A DNA stretch of 56,942 bases from an uncultured Lachnospiraceae bacterium (GTDB lineage: Bacteria; Bacillota; Clostridia; Lachnospirales; Lachnospiraceae), in assembly GCA_910585295.1 (NCBI GenBank), contig CAJUDE010000047.1, forward strand, positions 1 to 56,942, written 5' to 3'. The notes under the pieces were generated by a model that worked only from the letters and a program-made list of their open reading frames with translations, ran no database searches and was not told where the DNA came from. The translations under genes were made by a program, and so were the position numbers. This document shows positions 42,301 through 50,504 of this stretch, in pieces; within the stretch, counting starts at the first letter, position 1; every line of letters begins with the position of its first letter.

Positions 42301-45300
42301 TGTGGCCTGGCGTCTTTCTCGCCTGTGCGCGGAACAAATCAATCACCGTCTTACTTCGGTCATAGGAAACTTCCGTCTCGTTAAAACGATCTAAAATCTG
42401 TATATCCAGTTCAGACGTAAGGGCAATCTGCCCAAGGCTCTCGTTGGCTAACATCCCTTTCAAAACTTGCAGCAGCATATTAAGAATCCCGCGTGCCGTC
42501 TCCTCACAATATAAATCTGTGCGGTACTCCAGGGAAATTTCATATCCTCCCCCTTGCTTCATCACCATTACGGAGACGTCTGCCTGCACATCGCCAGTAA
42601 CAAGCGGCGCTGCCGCATACTTCCCGCCTTCCAATGACAGGCCCTGAAACATTTCCCCTTGGTAGACAAAAAGAATATCCGAGGCAATGCCGTAATCTTT
42701 CGCCAGCTCAGCAAAAGAAATACAATCATGGCCCATCACCGCATAGAACTCCTCCTGGAAGTTTTGCAGATATCGTTCCACGGACATACTTTCCTCCCAG
42801 GAATGGCAAATTGGCAGCGTACGCACGAACATTCCCGTAGAATTTGCCATATTCACCGTATGCCTGCCGTTATTGACTGTACAAAACAGGCTCTTATTTT
42901 CCCCGCTGAATTTCCCCAACGTATAAGAAAATGCCCCCAGAAACAGTGTATTTTCAGAAATTCCCTTCTGCCGTACAAACTGCTCCACCGCCATGGACGA
43001 CAATTCCCCGCCTAGAGAAATTCTAACCTCCTTGCTGGCAGGCGTTACCGTCTTTTTCTTATAATCTTTTATTAATGCCTCACTTATATCTTCACCTGCA
43101 AATTTGCCAGCAAAAAATTCCCGTGCTTTCTGATATTTGGCAGTATCTTTTAAGGATTCTTCATAGACAGAGTAATCCATCAGGGAAATTTCCTCAGGCT
43201 TTGGCTCCTCTCCGTGGTAAAGCTGCGAAATTTCATCAAGAAATACCTTAACAGACGTGCCGTCAAAAATAATGTGGTGCACGTCAAACAGGAAATAACA
43301 TTTATTGCCGCAGCGGTACAGCGCCATACGGTACAGCGGCTCTCCTTCTAACCGGAATGGGCGTACAAACGTCCTCTTGACGGCTTCGATATCCTCCGTC
43401 TCCCATTCGCCAACATCCGCCCTCAGATATTCTGGATGCAGGCCCATCACTGGCATTCCCTTGTCCAAGGCAATGTTCACGCCAAAAGATGGATGCATGG
43501 ATACCGCCTTTTTCACAGCGCCTTTAAATTTCTCCATATCAATCGCATCTGGAAGCTCACAGCACATAGGAATATTGTACATTGTCGACTGCGGGTCATT
43601 GGCACATTCTAAGTAAACGCCCATCTGGGAATCGGTAAGGACATATTCCTCCCTCTCCTTAGAACGCTTCTCCAACTTATCTTCCTGCTTCTCTTCTAAA
43701 AGCGCCGCAATCCTTGCAGGCGCCCTGCCGCTCAATACCAGTTCTGGCGCCAATTCTATATCGCTAAGGAATTCTGCAAGTTTTAAAACATTGATAGAAT
43801 CTCCGCCCAGTTTAAAGAAATCGTCATCCACACCGACCCTGCCACAGTGCAAAACTTCCTCAAAGCCTTGGCAAATGAGTTTCTCACAGTGGCTCTTCGG
43901 CTCTTTATACGTTGCCTTATATTCGTCTAACCCCGGCGGCAGCAATACCGTACGGTCCAACTTGCCATTCACATTCTTCGGCAGGCTGCCCAATCGTTGA
44001 AAGAAACGTGGAACCATATAATCAGGCAGCGTCTCTTTCAGATAATTGCAAATCTGTTCCACCTTCAATTCTTCTGCCGACACATAGTATGCACAGAGGT
44101 AATTCTGCCCATTTTCATCCTCAAAAGCCTTTACAACTGCGCTTTCCACTTCTGGCATAGAAGAAATGCGCAATTCAATCTCACCCGTTTCCACACGCTG
44201 CCCATTGATTTTCACCATCCAGTCCTTGCGGTTGACATAGACGTAATTGCCGTCTGGCATCCTGCGCCCGATATCACCAGTATGCAAAAGAACGCTGCCA
44301 TCCTCCTGCCTGATAAATGTCTTTGCGCTCTGCTCCTCTAAATTAAGGTAAGACTCGGCAAGGATGCCCTTGATGCAGATTTCGCCCTCCTGCCCGTCCG
44401 CGGCTTCTTTTCCATCCTCATCCAACAGGAAAATTTCCAGCCCCTCCAGCGGCTTGCCTATCGGCGTATTTTCCATAGGCCCCTCAACTTTATAGCTTAA
44501 CGCTGTCGCTGCCGTCTCGCTGGAACCATAGCAGTTATACAGCTCATAACCATCCCCTGCCAACATGGAAACACGTTCGCTTCCGGTCGCCACTTTTTTC
44601 AAGGTACGGCTCTTATTTTTAAACAGCCGCAGTATCTGCGGGCTGATAAATGCGCAGGTAATGCCTTTTGCGGCAAAATAATCCTCCAACAGCCGCACAT
44701 CTTTCCTTGTCTCTTCCGGCAGGATATGGGAACAGCCGCCGCGCGAAAGCACGGTAAAATACTCTAAGATTAAGACAACGAAAGACATTGGCGCCCCTGC
44801 TGCCTGCACATCGTTCTCATCCACATACATAACGCCCCTATTCCGCCAGACTCCCTCTGTAAGGCTTGCCATAGTATGTACAATCCCTTTGGGATGCCCG
44901 GTAGAGCCAGAGGTATAGATAATCATTGCACGGCTGCTATCCTCCCTTGCCACCGGCGAAACAGGCCCATACGCCCCAATATCTGACAGCCAGCTATCAT
45001 CAACCACTGCCACTGCCCCGCAGTCCTCTTTGATATAAGAAAGCCGTTCCTTGGGGTATTCCGGCAGCACTGGGACAAACGCAGCGCCTGCCATCATAAT
45101 TCCTATTTCCGCCGCAATATACTCCATCTTCCTGCCCATGCAGACCATAACGGCTTTGCCTGACATCTCCCCTGACTCCAAAAGCTTAGCGGCAATCCTG
45201 CGGCTTAAGGTTTCTAGCCCCTTATACGTTGTCATCCGCTCCCCGTTGCAGTCCGCCAACGCCGTCTTTTGCGGGTATGTGCGCACCACATACTGAAACT

Positions 45301-45316
45301 CATCCAAAAAATTCAT
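36350..45316 (-). CDS. Nonribosomal peptide synthetase, A-T-C-A-T-C-A-T-reductase
   Basis: 2,988 codons. A1 about 1-465 (YTSGSTGHPKG, NGK Lys452); T1 Ser507 in LGGDSIN; C1 about 555-985 (HHIIFDG at 680). A2 about 1000-1485 (FDANMMD, YTSGSTGVPKG); T2 Ser1529 in GLTSIG; C2 about 1580-1985 (HHIISDG at 1699). A3 about 2000-2495 (FDVSILE); T3 Ser2542 in GGTSLS; thioester reductase about 2622-2988 (TGANGFLG, Tyr2784-x3-Lys2788). In A1 the FDxS segment is FVVLILE: Val180 replaces the Asp that holds the alpha-amino group, and the module has no C domain, so an acyl or similar starter is plausible. Reductive release predicts a peptide aldehyde or alcohol, a class known from gut Clostridia as protease inhibitors. 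The product cannot be deduced further. Confidence 0.95.
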   Translation of the reverse strand: MNFLDEFQYVVRTYPQKTALADCNGERMTTYKGLETLSRRIAAKLLESGEMSGKAVMVCMGRKMEYIAAEIGIMMAGAAFVPVLPEYPKERLSYIKEDCGAVAVVDDSWLSDIGAYGPVSPVAREDSSRAMIIYTSGSTGHPKGIVHTMASLTEGVWRNRGVMYVDENDVQAAGAPMSFVVLILEYFTVLSRGGCSHILPEETRKDVRLLEDYFAAKGITCAFISPQILRLFKNKSRTLKKVATGSERVSMLAGDGYELYNCYGSSETAATALSYKVEGPMENTPIGKPLEGLEIFLLDEDGKEAADGQEGEICIKGILAESYLNLEEQSAKTFIRQEDGSVLLHTGDIGRRMPDGNYVYVNRKDWMVKINGQRVETGEIELRISSMPEVESAVVKAFEDENGQNYLCAYYVSAEELKVEQICNYLKETLPDYMVPRFFQRLGSLPKNVNGKLDRTVLLPPGLDEYKATYKEPKSHCEKLICQGFEEVLHCGRVGVDDDFFKLGGDSINVLKLAEFLSDIELAPELVLSGRAPARIAALLEEKQEDKLEKRSKEREEYVLTDSQMGVYLECANDPQSTMYNIPMCCELPDAIDMEKFKGAVKKAVSMHPSFGVNIALDKGMPVMGLHPEYLRADVGEWETEDIEAVKRTFVRPFRLEGEPLYRMALYRCGNKCYFLFDVHHIIFDGTSVKVFLDEISQLYHGEEPKPEEISLMDYSVYEESLKDTAKYQKAREFFAGKFAGEDISEALIKDYKKKTVTPASKEVRISLGGELSSMAVEQFVRQKGISENTLFLGAFSYTLGKFSGENKSLFCTVNNGRHTVNMANSTGMFVRTLPICHSWEESMSVERYLQNFQEEFYAVMGHDCISFAELAKDYGIASDILFVYQGEMFQGLSLEGGKYAAAPLVTGDVQADVSVMVMKQGGGYEISLEYRTDLYCEETARGILNMLLQVLKGMLANESLGQIALTSELDIQILDRFNETEVSYDRSKTVIDLFRAQARKTPGHTAVAYTDRSYTYAQVDEMTDRLAAYVAGLGIGREEVVSVLIPRCEYMAIASIGVSKSGAAYQPLDPSYPKERLAFMMEDSAAKLLIADEGLLPLVPQWQGRVLLTKDIPNLPQADKLPEPPKPEDLFILLYTSGSTGVPKGCMLEHRNIAAFCDSYRRNYELTEDSCAAAYASYGFDANMMDMYPTLTSGAVLHIIDEPIRLDLNALHEYFEEHGITNAFMTTQIGRAFATSMLSDAARSGSGADAKSTHLKYLLMGGEALAPFAPCGSTHYLNVYGPTECTILTTAYPFEEYEEDLPIGKPLPNVKLYIVDKQGRRVPVGVPGELCISGVHVSRGYLNRPEKTAEVYGDNPYSDLPEYSRIYHTGDIVRYLPDGNIQFIGRRDGQVKIRGFRIELTEVEEVIRRYPGIKDATVAAFDEPSGGKYIAAYVVSDEEVDVDAMNAFIEESKPPYMVPAVTMQIDKIPLNQNQKVNKRALPMPERKQEDFVMPEGETQQKIFDCIAEVIGHREFGANSDIYKAGLTSIGAVKLNVLLSDAFEGAVIRNKDLKEHGTVEKLEKFLAKSSNKETFEKQETYPLTQTQNGIFVECAANPGSTIYNIPFLFHLGENVDLQRLKKAIEETVEAHPYIKTTLMLDDNGDIWQKRNDALPFEVEICKELHKEELVKPYQILGDRLFRIQLFDTQAGKYLFLEFHHIISDGESCGIFLRDMNEAYGGKAPEKEKFSGYEVALVEQKALQGQEYILAKKYYDGIFMGCDTDFLPAKDHREETPGLGLYQRSDKADMEALSRFCTDQKVTLNTLFTAAFGFVVGRYVYKDEAVFTTIYNGRNDSRLSSTINMLVKTLPVYCNLDGEKEIGSYLKETGEQLMNSMNADIYSFAEISRAYGIKADIMFAFQGDNFLFDTIAGEGAVSEGLSLDTAKAPLSIDVMVNKNEVCYHVEYRSDMYEERTIAGLVDSLAVAVQEFQDKKQLKEVCMVSQKARHELDNYNKTDYAVEQTTANVLFERQAALYPDKTAVIACGKSLTFRELNENANKIANHLIEMGLSIEQMVGVMLPRTVDVYAARQGIMKAGGAFLPIDPEYPDERISYILEDSRAEFVLMPGELAKERKKLLGNLSAKVLILEELLEQDGNTKNPKVNIRPENLCYCIYTSGSTGKPKGVMIEHRNLVNYVDDNPYNVEAQSYVYNATVSLAFAAITFDVSILEECIPLYHGITVCMANEEEIHNPLALSKLILENGVDMLTCTPSFLINIIDMPEMKKSLSQIKVFNVGAEAFPEALYDKIMALGTNAITFNGYGPTETTIGCAFDQVTGDKITIGKPMANIKMVMIDKHRNLLPAGIPGELLIIGDGVGRGYVGKPEMTADKFIQFEGMNAYRSGDLAKWNHHGKIEFMGRMDNQVKLRGLRVELDEIENVMNQYPTVKSSVVLVKEKDSNQFLCGYFVAESQVEKQNLTCFMQKYLTPYMVPSVLMQLPELPLTNNGKVNKRALPEPEYTVDKKNYVKPRTELQRKLCEIFEMALGVEQIGIEDDFFENGGTSLSASKVAMKCMGAGIQVAYADLFEYKTPLELERHIQKLQGGGAATGGEEKGAKAQDALGQVLSHNVVGHVDEVSPSALGNVLLTGANGFLGAHILKNMIDHEDNVIYCLMRKGKASTLEKRLKSMLVYYFSNPYEELFGSRIQLIEGDITDPAKVDSLEQYGFSKVINCAACVKHFSADDTLEQVNYQGVLNLIHLCKKTGRELVQISTVSIAGENVGGKFPQEKKLYESELYFGQSLSNKYIDTKFRAEKAVFEAVAQGMKGKVIRVGNLMSRVSDGEFQINSVTNGFMRTLRGYVALGRFPVSMLDMPTEFSPIDSTAEAIVKLSAVQGEFTVFHAYSSYSIQMADVIEQMNESGILVETVSDEEFQQALFAALEDEENNELISGLIAYASSDADQSAAYIDADNSFTTKALYRLGFKWPMPDSVYLKNALTALETLGFFDGRL

Positions 45317-45343
45317 TCCTTTTCCTCCTAAATTATAAAAATT

Positions 45344-46465
45344 TTAATTAAAGCATTTTTCAGGCAAACAGTTAAACCCTCTTACCATAAGCTCTGTAAC
45401 TATAATTGACAATAATGCGAGGAGCCAGCATTGATAGCCCTGAAAGCCCTTATAACCGTTTAATCCAAGGGCAACAAAATATACCAGCACATGCAGGGCA
45501 TAATATTTCGATATATGTTGGCTGTAATACAGAAGCTGCCTCGCGACAGGATTCTTTGGTCCACATAACTTGTTATCTTTCCCGCGAATTTCTTCAATAA
45601 AGAAAAAGATTGCGGCAAATAGGAATATATGCGCCAAACTTGCCGCCACATGCCAAAAATTTGGATGCGTATATGCATCGCTGAGCATGGCGTGCATTTC
45701 TGATAGGTCCGAACCATAATTTCTAAACACCATCCCCCACCATACAGCGGCAATTGCAATAGCGGGAATAGAAAACATTTTGTAAAATCCCGCTTTATCT
45801 TTCACATGCCTTATCATTTTGCCAAAAGCAACTCCAAACAACGCATAAGACAAAAAATAAAGCGGCGTAAAAGAAACAAAATCCGCATCCCCAATCAACA
45901 GCTTCACAATATACCCGATTACCGGCACGTCCACAGGTATGCCATAAATAAATGGCGCCGTTATGCTGGCCACTGCGCCAATCACCACATACCATGCGGT
46001 ATTCAGATTAAATTTCTTAAGCAACGCCAATACCAGGTAAATAATTCCAGTAATAAAAAAGATATTCGTATATTGCATGTACATCTTTATCAGGAACCTT
46101 AAATTTTCTGTTTCAGTCCCCACCAATCTTTCTGAAACGAAAGGATAAGGTATGATCAGCGCCGCTACATAAGCAATATTGTTCAGATACTGGTAAACCA
46201 CCATGCGGACCCCGCTCTTCGCAAAATCTGCCGGCTGAGCATGCCTGCTGTAAACGGTTCCAACTCCCATAACAAAAATAAAAATAGCGGCCCCAGACAT
46301 CGTCGCGAACGAATAAATCCATCGGCTAATGGAATCCTCTGGAGACAAGGTTGCCTGAAACGCATGGATTAAGTATATAAACAACATGAAAATCCCTTTC
46401 AGATAATCGAACTCCCTTTGCCTCCCTGTATTTACTTCTTCCTTTGAAAAAATGGCATTCATCAT
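45344..46465 (-). CDS. Multi-spanning membrane acyltransferase-like protein
   Basis: About 373 residues from ATG 46465 (AAGGG five bases upstream); an upstream TTG is less likely. About ten hydrophobic segments. The N-terminal REFDYLKGIFMLFIYLIHAF has the Arg/Asp...His pattern of acyltransferase-3/HGSNAT-like membrane acyltransferases, with His in the first helix. Such enzymes use acyl-CoA to modify sugars, lipids or small molecules at the membrane. It lies 27 bp upstream of the NRPS start and 30 bp downstream of a histidine kinase gene, so it may modify the NRPS product or the envelope. Family assignment is moderate. Confidence 0.65.
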   Translation of the reverse strand: MMNAIFSKEEVNTGRQREFDYLKGIFMLFIYLIHAFQATLSPEDSISRWIYSFATMSGAAIFIFVMGVGTVYSRHAQPADFAKSGVRMVVYQYLNNIAYVAALIIPYPFVSERLVGTETENLRFLIKMYMQYTNIFFITGIIYLVLALLKKFNLNTAWYVVIGAVASITAPFIYGIPVDVPVIGYIVKLLIGDADFVSFTPLYFLSYALFGVAFGKMIRHVKDKAGFYKMFSIPAIAIAAVWWGMVFRNYGSDLSEMHAMLSDAYTHPNFWHVAASLAHIFLFAAIFFFIEEIRGKDNKLCGPKNPVARQLLYYSQHISKYYALHVLVYFVALGLNGYKGFQGYQCWLLALLSIIVTELMVRGFNCLPEKCFN

Positions 46466-46494
46466 TTTAACCCTTCCCCCCAATATATATTCTG

Positions 46495-47787
46495 CTAAGT
46501 AAGATTAAGCAGGATTCTTGTTATAAACATTCCATCCTGCACGGAAAAATCTGTTTCCCCTTCATAGCGGGAGACCGCCTTCATAATACTGGCCACGCCC
46601 ATGCCGCCGCCTTTATCCGACTGTGGCAGCCCTTTTCGGAAAACCACCTCTTTGCTGCTCGTATTTTGGCACTGGATAATCACCTTGTTTTTTTTCTGTG
46701 ATATATAAATGTCTATCTCCTGCTGCGGCTGCCGGGAACCGGCACACCCATGGATCGCATTCTCAAACATATTTGCCAGGATAGCGACCCAGTCAATATC
46801 CCGAATCGGAAGGTCCTCTCCCAGCCTAACGTCCATATTCACCTGAATATTCTGCCTACGTGCCGTTTTCGCATACGCCAACAAGATACTGTTTACCGCC
46901 AGGTTCTTGCTGACATCCTTTACTTTCCATTTTTCCACATCCTCATCATACTGTGTAAGGTACGCAAGAAGCTGCCCATACTCCCTTTTTTCAACATATT
47001 CCCGAATTAAAAGGGTATGGTGGCGCACATCATGGCGAATCCTCGCCGCCTCTATTTCTGATTCTCTCATAAGGTCCATTTGCTGGTGCAAGAGCTGTTC
47101 ATTTACCTCAAGCAGCTCCTTCTCTGCTTGATAATAATGTTCCTGCCCTAAGTGTATATACAGATGGAGGATTGCATACTGGAGCGTTCCCGCCATAAAC
47201 AAAATCAAAAATGCACGCACCATATTAAAAATAGAAAACCCTTGTAAATTGGGCCAATATGCCATAATTGCGCCGAGCATTACTGACACGAAAAGAGCCG
47301 CCGCGCTGAACAGGTCCATTTCCTGGAGCAAAAAATCCACACCGCCCAAAAACTGCTTGCGGAACTTAAACCACGTAAAAATAAGGATTAGCACAAAACA
47401 GACAAAACGTACAAGAATATCTATCCATAGATTACCTCCAAACCACCAGCGCGCCACATCCACGCCGCAAAAGGTACATACAGAAAATAAATAAAATGTC
47501 AATGCCATCTTATATAAAGACAAATATAAAACTTCGCTGCTCATGATACTGCAGAAAACCCCAATGGCAGGGAGCGCTGACAGCGCAGCAAAGCGGACAA
47601 AGCTGCTGTTTGCCGCCAGATACCACACACTATAGGCAGAAACCATAGAAACGCCAAATATAATGTAACACCAAGCTGTTTTCTTCATGGAAAACCTCGG
47701 CCGGTCCAACATTAAAAAAAAAGACATCATTAATCCTGTGCTAATGGCATTACGCAATAACGCAATCCAAAAAGAACCTCCCAGCAT
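46495..47787 (-). CDS. GHKL sensor histidine kinase (AgrC/ComD type), HK3
   Basis: 430 residues. I chose ATG 47787 because AGGAGG lies ten bases before it and the result aligns with the start of HK2 (MLGGSFWIALLRNAIS versus MLGGSVYIAFIRFAIS). Six to seven membrane helices span about 1-215. The dimerisation helix has RHDVRHHTLLI; N box WVAILANMFENAIHGC; G box GGGMGVASIMKAV near the end. This is the HPK10 class that senses peptides in Firmicutes. It is co-directional with and just upstream of the acyltransferase and NRPS genes. Confidence 0.9.
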   Translation of the reverse strand: MLGGSFWIALLRNAISTGLMMSFFLMLDRPRFSMKKTAWCYIIFGVSMVSAYSVWYLAANSSFVRFAALSALPAIGVFCSIMSSEVLYLSLYKMALTFYLFSVCTFCGVDVARWWFGGNLWIDILVRFVCFVLILIFTWFKFRKQFLGGVDFLLQEMDLFSAAALFVSVMLGAIMAYWPNLQGFSIFNMVRAFLILFMAGTLQYAILHLYIHLGQEHYYQAEKELLEVNEQLLHQQMDLMRESEIEAARIRHDVRHHTLLIREYVEKREYGQLLAYLTQYDEDVEKWKVKDVSKNLAVNSILLAYAKTARRQNIQVNMDVRLGEDLPIRDIDWVAILANMFENAIHGCAGSRQPQQEIDIYISQKKNKVIIQCQNTSSKEVVFRKGLPQSDKGGGMGVASIMKAVSRYEGETDFSVQDGMFITRILLNLT

Positions 47788-47886
47788 GCCCCTCATTCCT
47801 CCTTATTAAATATGTGAATCTAATTATAATGTTTGCCGTATGGAAATTCTATAAAATGGGACAAGAGGAAAATTTAGAGGGACGAA

Positions 47887-47925
47887 AAAAGATTCCCCTG
47901 CCCAAACGGGGCAAGAGAATCTTTT
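47887..47925. terminator. Terminator after the LytTR gene RR2
   Basis: Stem AAAAGATTCCCCTGCCC pairs with GGGGCAAGAGAATCTTTT with two mismatches; TTTTTT follows on the minus strand. It would separate RR2 from HK3 and the NRPS. Confidence 0.75.
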
Positions 47926-47933
47926 CTTAATTT

Positions 47934-48042
47934 GATTAGGGCGTCAAAAGGTGGGATAAAAAATTTAATCGGAATAATCTTTCTACATGATTGTGCAAAT
48001 TGACGATAGAATTTTTAAAAACCACCTTTTGACACCCTAATC
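47934..48042. repeat. 109-bp foldback element (MITE-like)
   Basis: Arms GATTAGGGCGTCAAAAGGTGG (47934-47954, 21 bases with one mismatch to its partner at 48022-48042) enclose an A/T-rich, non-coding core. Size and design are like the element at 13864-13980, but the arm sequences differ. Confidence 0.65.
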
Positions 48043-48049
48043 TTAATCT

Positions 48050-48101
48050 TTATTCCCGCGGGCAATGGACCCCAGCAGCCGCGCTCGCACGGATATTTGG
48101 C
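48050..48101 (+). repeat. GC-rich dispersed repeat, 5' fragment E
   Basis: TTATTCCCGCGGGCAATGGA, CAGCAGCCGCGCTCGCACGG, ATATTTGGC: matches the first 50 bases of the full repeats with a few changes. It lies right behind the foldback element and before the RR2 stop. Confidence 0.75.
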
Positions 48102-48137
48102 TGCCCTGTTGCAAACTGCTGAACCTCTGAGATAATA

Positions 48138-48884
48138 TTATGCCTTCCCATCCCGGAAATCAAAATAATAGGAAAAATAAACTTTCTTAAATTCCGCTGC
48201 TTTATTCCGCGGTATGTAAATCGTGCACCCATTATCCATCACAATCTTTTCACGCTCCACAGAAACAATATGGTCCATGTTCAGGATATAGGAACGCCCA
48301 CACCTGCCGAACTGACAAAATTCTTCCAATATTTCCCATAGTTTTCCTGTCGTCATGCGGACCCTGTACTCCCCGACGGACAGATAGAGCATCTGATAAT
48401 TTTTCTGGGATTCGCAGTAAACGATATCATTCGGCTGGATTTGCCGGATCCCCCCTGCCACTTTCATTACAATCTGTTTTTTCTTGCCTTTCCCAATCTG
48501 CCCCATTGCAGAATCCATGGCATGGAAAAACCTCTTGCTGTCAAGGGGTTTCACAAGATACTGTATTGCATCCACTCCATAGGCTTTCAAAGCATATTCC
48601 CTTGACGTGGTAAGGAATACAATCGGCATGTCCAATCCCAGTATGCGCACTTCCTCGGCGGCTTCCATGCCGTTCTTCCCAGACATAAATATATCCAGCA
48701 GCAAAATATCTGGCATATACCCATCCTCCCTAACCCGCCTCAGCAACGCCTCAGCACTGGAAAACCTCTCGGTTTTGTATTCCAATTCTTGTTTTCTGCC
48801 CTGATAGCTTGCCAGAAAATTTTCAATCAAGTCAAGCTCCCTTTCTTCATCATCACACAATGCTATCGAGTACAATCTTCCCAC
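48138..48884 (-). CDS. LytTR response regulator, RR2
   Basis: 248 residues. Receiver domain (1-120): acidic pocket ALCDDEERE, phospho-acceptor Asp in PDILLLDIFMSG, the Thr/Ser site FLTTS and Lys in YLVKPL. The C-terminal LytTR DNA-binding domain (about 140-245) has IVYCESQKNYQMLYL, FGRCGRSYILNMDHI and DNGCTIYIPRNKA. The start GTG 48884 has GGAAGG just upstream, slightly close. It is probably the partner of HK2, whose gene lies upstream across repeat copy C, or of HK3 downstream. The class binds imperfect direct repeats upstream of quorum-controlled genes. Confidence 0.92.
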   Translation of the reverse strand: MGRLYSIALCDDEERELDLIENFLASYQGRKQELEYKTERFSSAEALLRRVREDGYMPDILLLDIFMSGKNGMEAAEEVRILGLDMPIVFLTTSREYALKAYGVDAIQYLVKPLDSKRFFHAMDSAMGQIGKGKKKQIVMKVAGGIRQIQPNDIVYCESQKNYQMLYLSVGEYRVRMTTGKLWEILEEFCQFGRCGRSYILNMDHIVSVEREKIVMDNGCTIYIPRNKAAEFKKVYFSYYFDFRDGKA

Positions 48885-48952
48885 ATCCCTTCCTGTCAGC
48901 GCCTGCTGTCCTCTTCCAGTTTCGTCATAATTCGCCTGATTGGATATTATAA

Positions 48953-49139
48953 GTCAAATACCCCGCAGCAAGCTACGGGGCATGACCTAGCTTTCTTTCC
49001 GCCCCAAGGGGCGGGGTATTTGGTCTACACTCCGTTTCGGTCGGCGCTGAACGTGTGTCGCTGGCACACAGCGCCCCTCGCGGCATTCGCCAAATATCCG
49101 CGCAAGCGTGGCTACTTGGCTCATTGCTCGCGGGAATAA
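48953..49139 (-). repeat. GC-rich dispersed repeat, copy C (full length, reversed)
   Basis: Reverse complement of copies A and B, from GTCAAATACCCCGCAGCAAG to CATTGCTCGCGGGAATAAA. It lies between HK2 (stop 49158) and RR2 (start 48884), in what would otherwise be one transcription unit. Nothing else is seen in 48885-49157. Confidence 0.92.
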
Positions 49140-49157
49140 ATTTTAATAAAAAACACT

Positions 49158-50504
49158 TTATTTTCTATACTCCCCCCTGTTCCTCTCCCCCGATAAGCCT
49201 GACGGAATATTCATAATCAGCCGAAATACAAACACTCCGTTTTCATTTTTAAAATCATAGTCGCCGCCATACTTTTTCGCCGTCTTAATAATGCTCGATA
49301 CCCCGATTCCACCTGTAACTCCCGTTTTCTGCTGCCTGTCCTTTAATTCGCCCTTCCTCCTGCATGTATTGCTGCAAAAAATAATCAGTTTATTTTTTCT
49401 TTTTTTCATCACAAAATGAATCAGGCATTCTCTTTCATCCAAGTCCCTCTTCATTTCCTTGCAGGCGTAAATCGCATTTTCATAAGCATTTGCAAGTATT
49501 ACTACAAGGTCAATATTGGGTATCGTCAATTTCCTGCCAACCTCAATGTCAAGGGTAACTTTAATCTGCTCACTCTGCGCTTTTCTGGTATATGCTGAAA
49601 GGATATTATTGACTGCCGTATTCGCACATATCATTTCCACCATCCCTTGGTCTATTTCCCTGTCATATTCCTTTAGGTATTGCAGCAGCTCCTCGTTCTG
49701 ATTATTGCGTACATACTCCGCTATTACCGCATTATGATGCCTTACGTCATGCCGTATCCTTCTTCCTGATTCCACGGATTCTTCCAGAATTTCCATCTGG
49801 CGTTCCAAAAGCCTATGGTTCATCTGTATGAGTTGGTTGTCCCTCTCATATTCCCTCTCTATGCCAATATGGAAGTAAAGCCGGAAAACAAGGAACTGCA
49901 AAGTGCCTGTCAGGATAAAATTCACGGCAACCTGATAGATGCGGTGTGGGGTCGTAAGGTTAATATCCGGGTTTAAAATAAACCCTATTCCCAAAAGAAT
50001 AGAAATAATCATAATGGCAACGCTAAATTTATCTACCTCTTTCTCTACATAATCACCAAATCCCCTGATGGTACTTTTCAGCTTTTTTTCTATAATGACA
50101 GCCATAAACAGAATCAATATCACACGTGTGATGATGTCCGCCCATACATTCCTGTCAAAGAAAATGATAGCAACCTCCAACCCGCCAATCAGAAAAACCG
50201 CCAGCAGGTAGAAAGTCAGCACAAGCTTATAAATAGACAAATACACGGAATCATTGCTTATAATCGTGGCAAATACTGCAAAACATGCATACATCGCAAA
50301 TGCCACAACCCGCACACAGCTTTTCCAGTCCGCCACATACCAGACTGACGCCAATATAAGCACAACCAGACTGAAACATCCATAACAGATAATTGTTTTT
50401 TTCCTGTTAAACCGCGATTCGCTCATACCAGAAAACAATAAAATTACTCCTGCAAGGCTTATCGCAAACCGAATAAATGCTATATACACAGAACCGCCTA
50501 ACAT
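49158..50504 (-). CDS. GHKL sensor histidine kinase (AgrC/ComD type), HK2
   Basis: 448 residues with six to seven membrane helices in about 1-215. Dimerisation helix ESGRRIRHDVRHHNAVIAEY, N box DLVVILANAYENAIYAC, G box GVTGGIGVSSIIKTAKKYGG. It is clearly paralogous to HK3 through its whole length, including the membrane part, so both may read similar signals. Ribosome site AGGAG. It precedes RR2, with repeat copy C between them. No AgrB/AgrD-like processing enzyme or peptide gene is found near it. Confidence 0.92.
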   Translation of the reverse strand: MLGGSVYIAFIRFAISLAGVILLFSGMSESRFNRKKTIICYGCFSLVVLILASVWYVADWKSCVRVVAFAMYACFAVFATIISNDSVYLSIYKLVLTFYLLAVFLIGGLEVAIIFFDRNVWADIITRVILILFMAVIIEKKLKSTIRGFGDYVEKEVDKFSVAIMIISILLGIGFILNPDINLTTPHRIYQVAVNFILTGTLQFLVFRLYFHIGIEREYERDNQLIQMNHRLLERQMEILEESVESGRRIRHDVRHHNAVIAEYVRNNQNEELLQYLKEYDREIDQGMVEMICANTAVNNILSAYTRKAQSEQIKVTLDIEVGRKLTIPNIDLVVILANAYENAIYACKEMKRDLDERECLIHFVMKKRKNKLIIFCSNTCRRKGELKDRQQKTGVTGGIGVSSIIKTAKKYGGDYDFKNENGVFVFRLIMNIPSGLSGERNRGEYRK

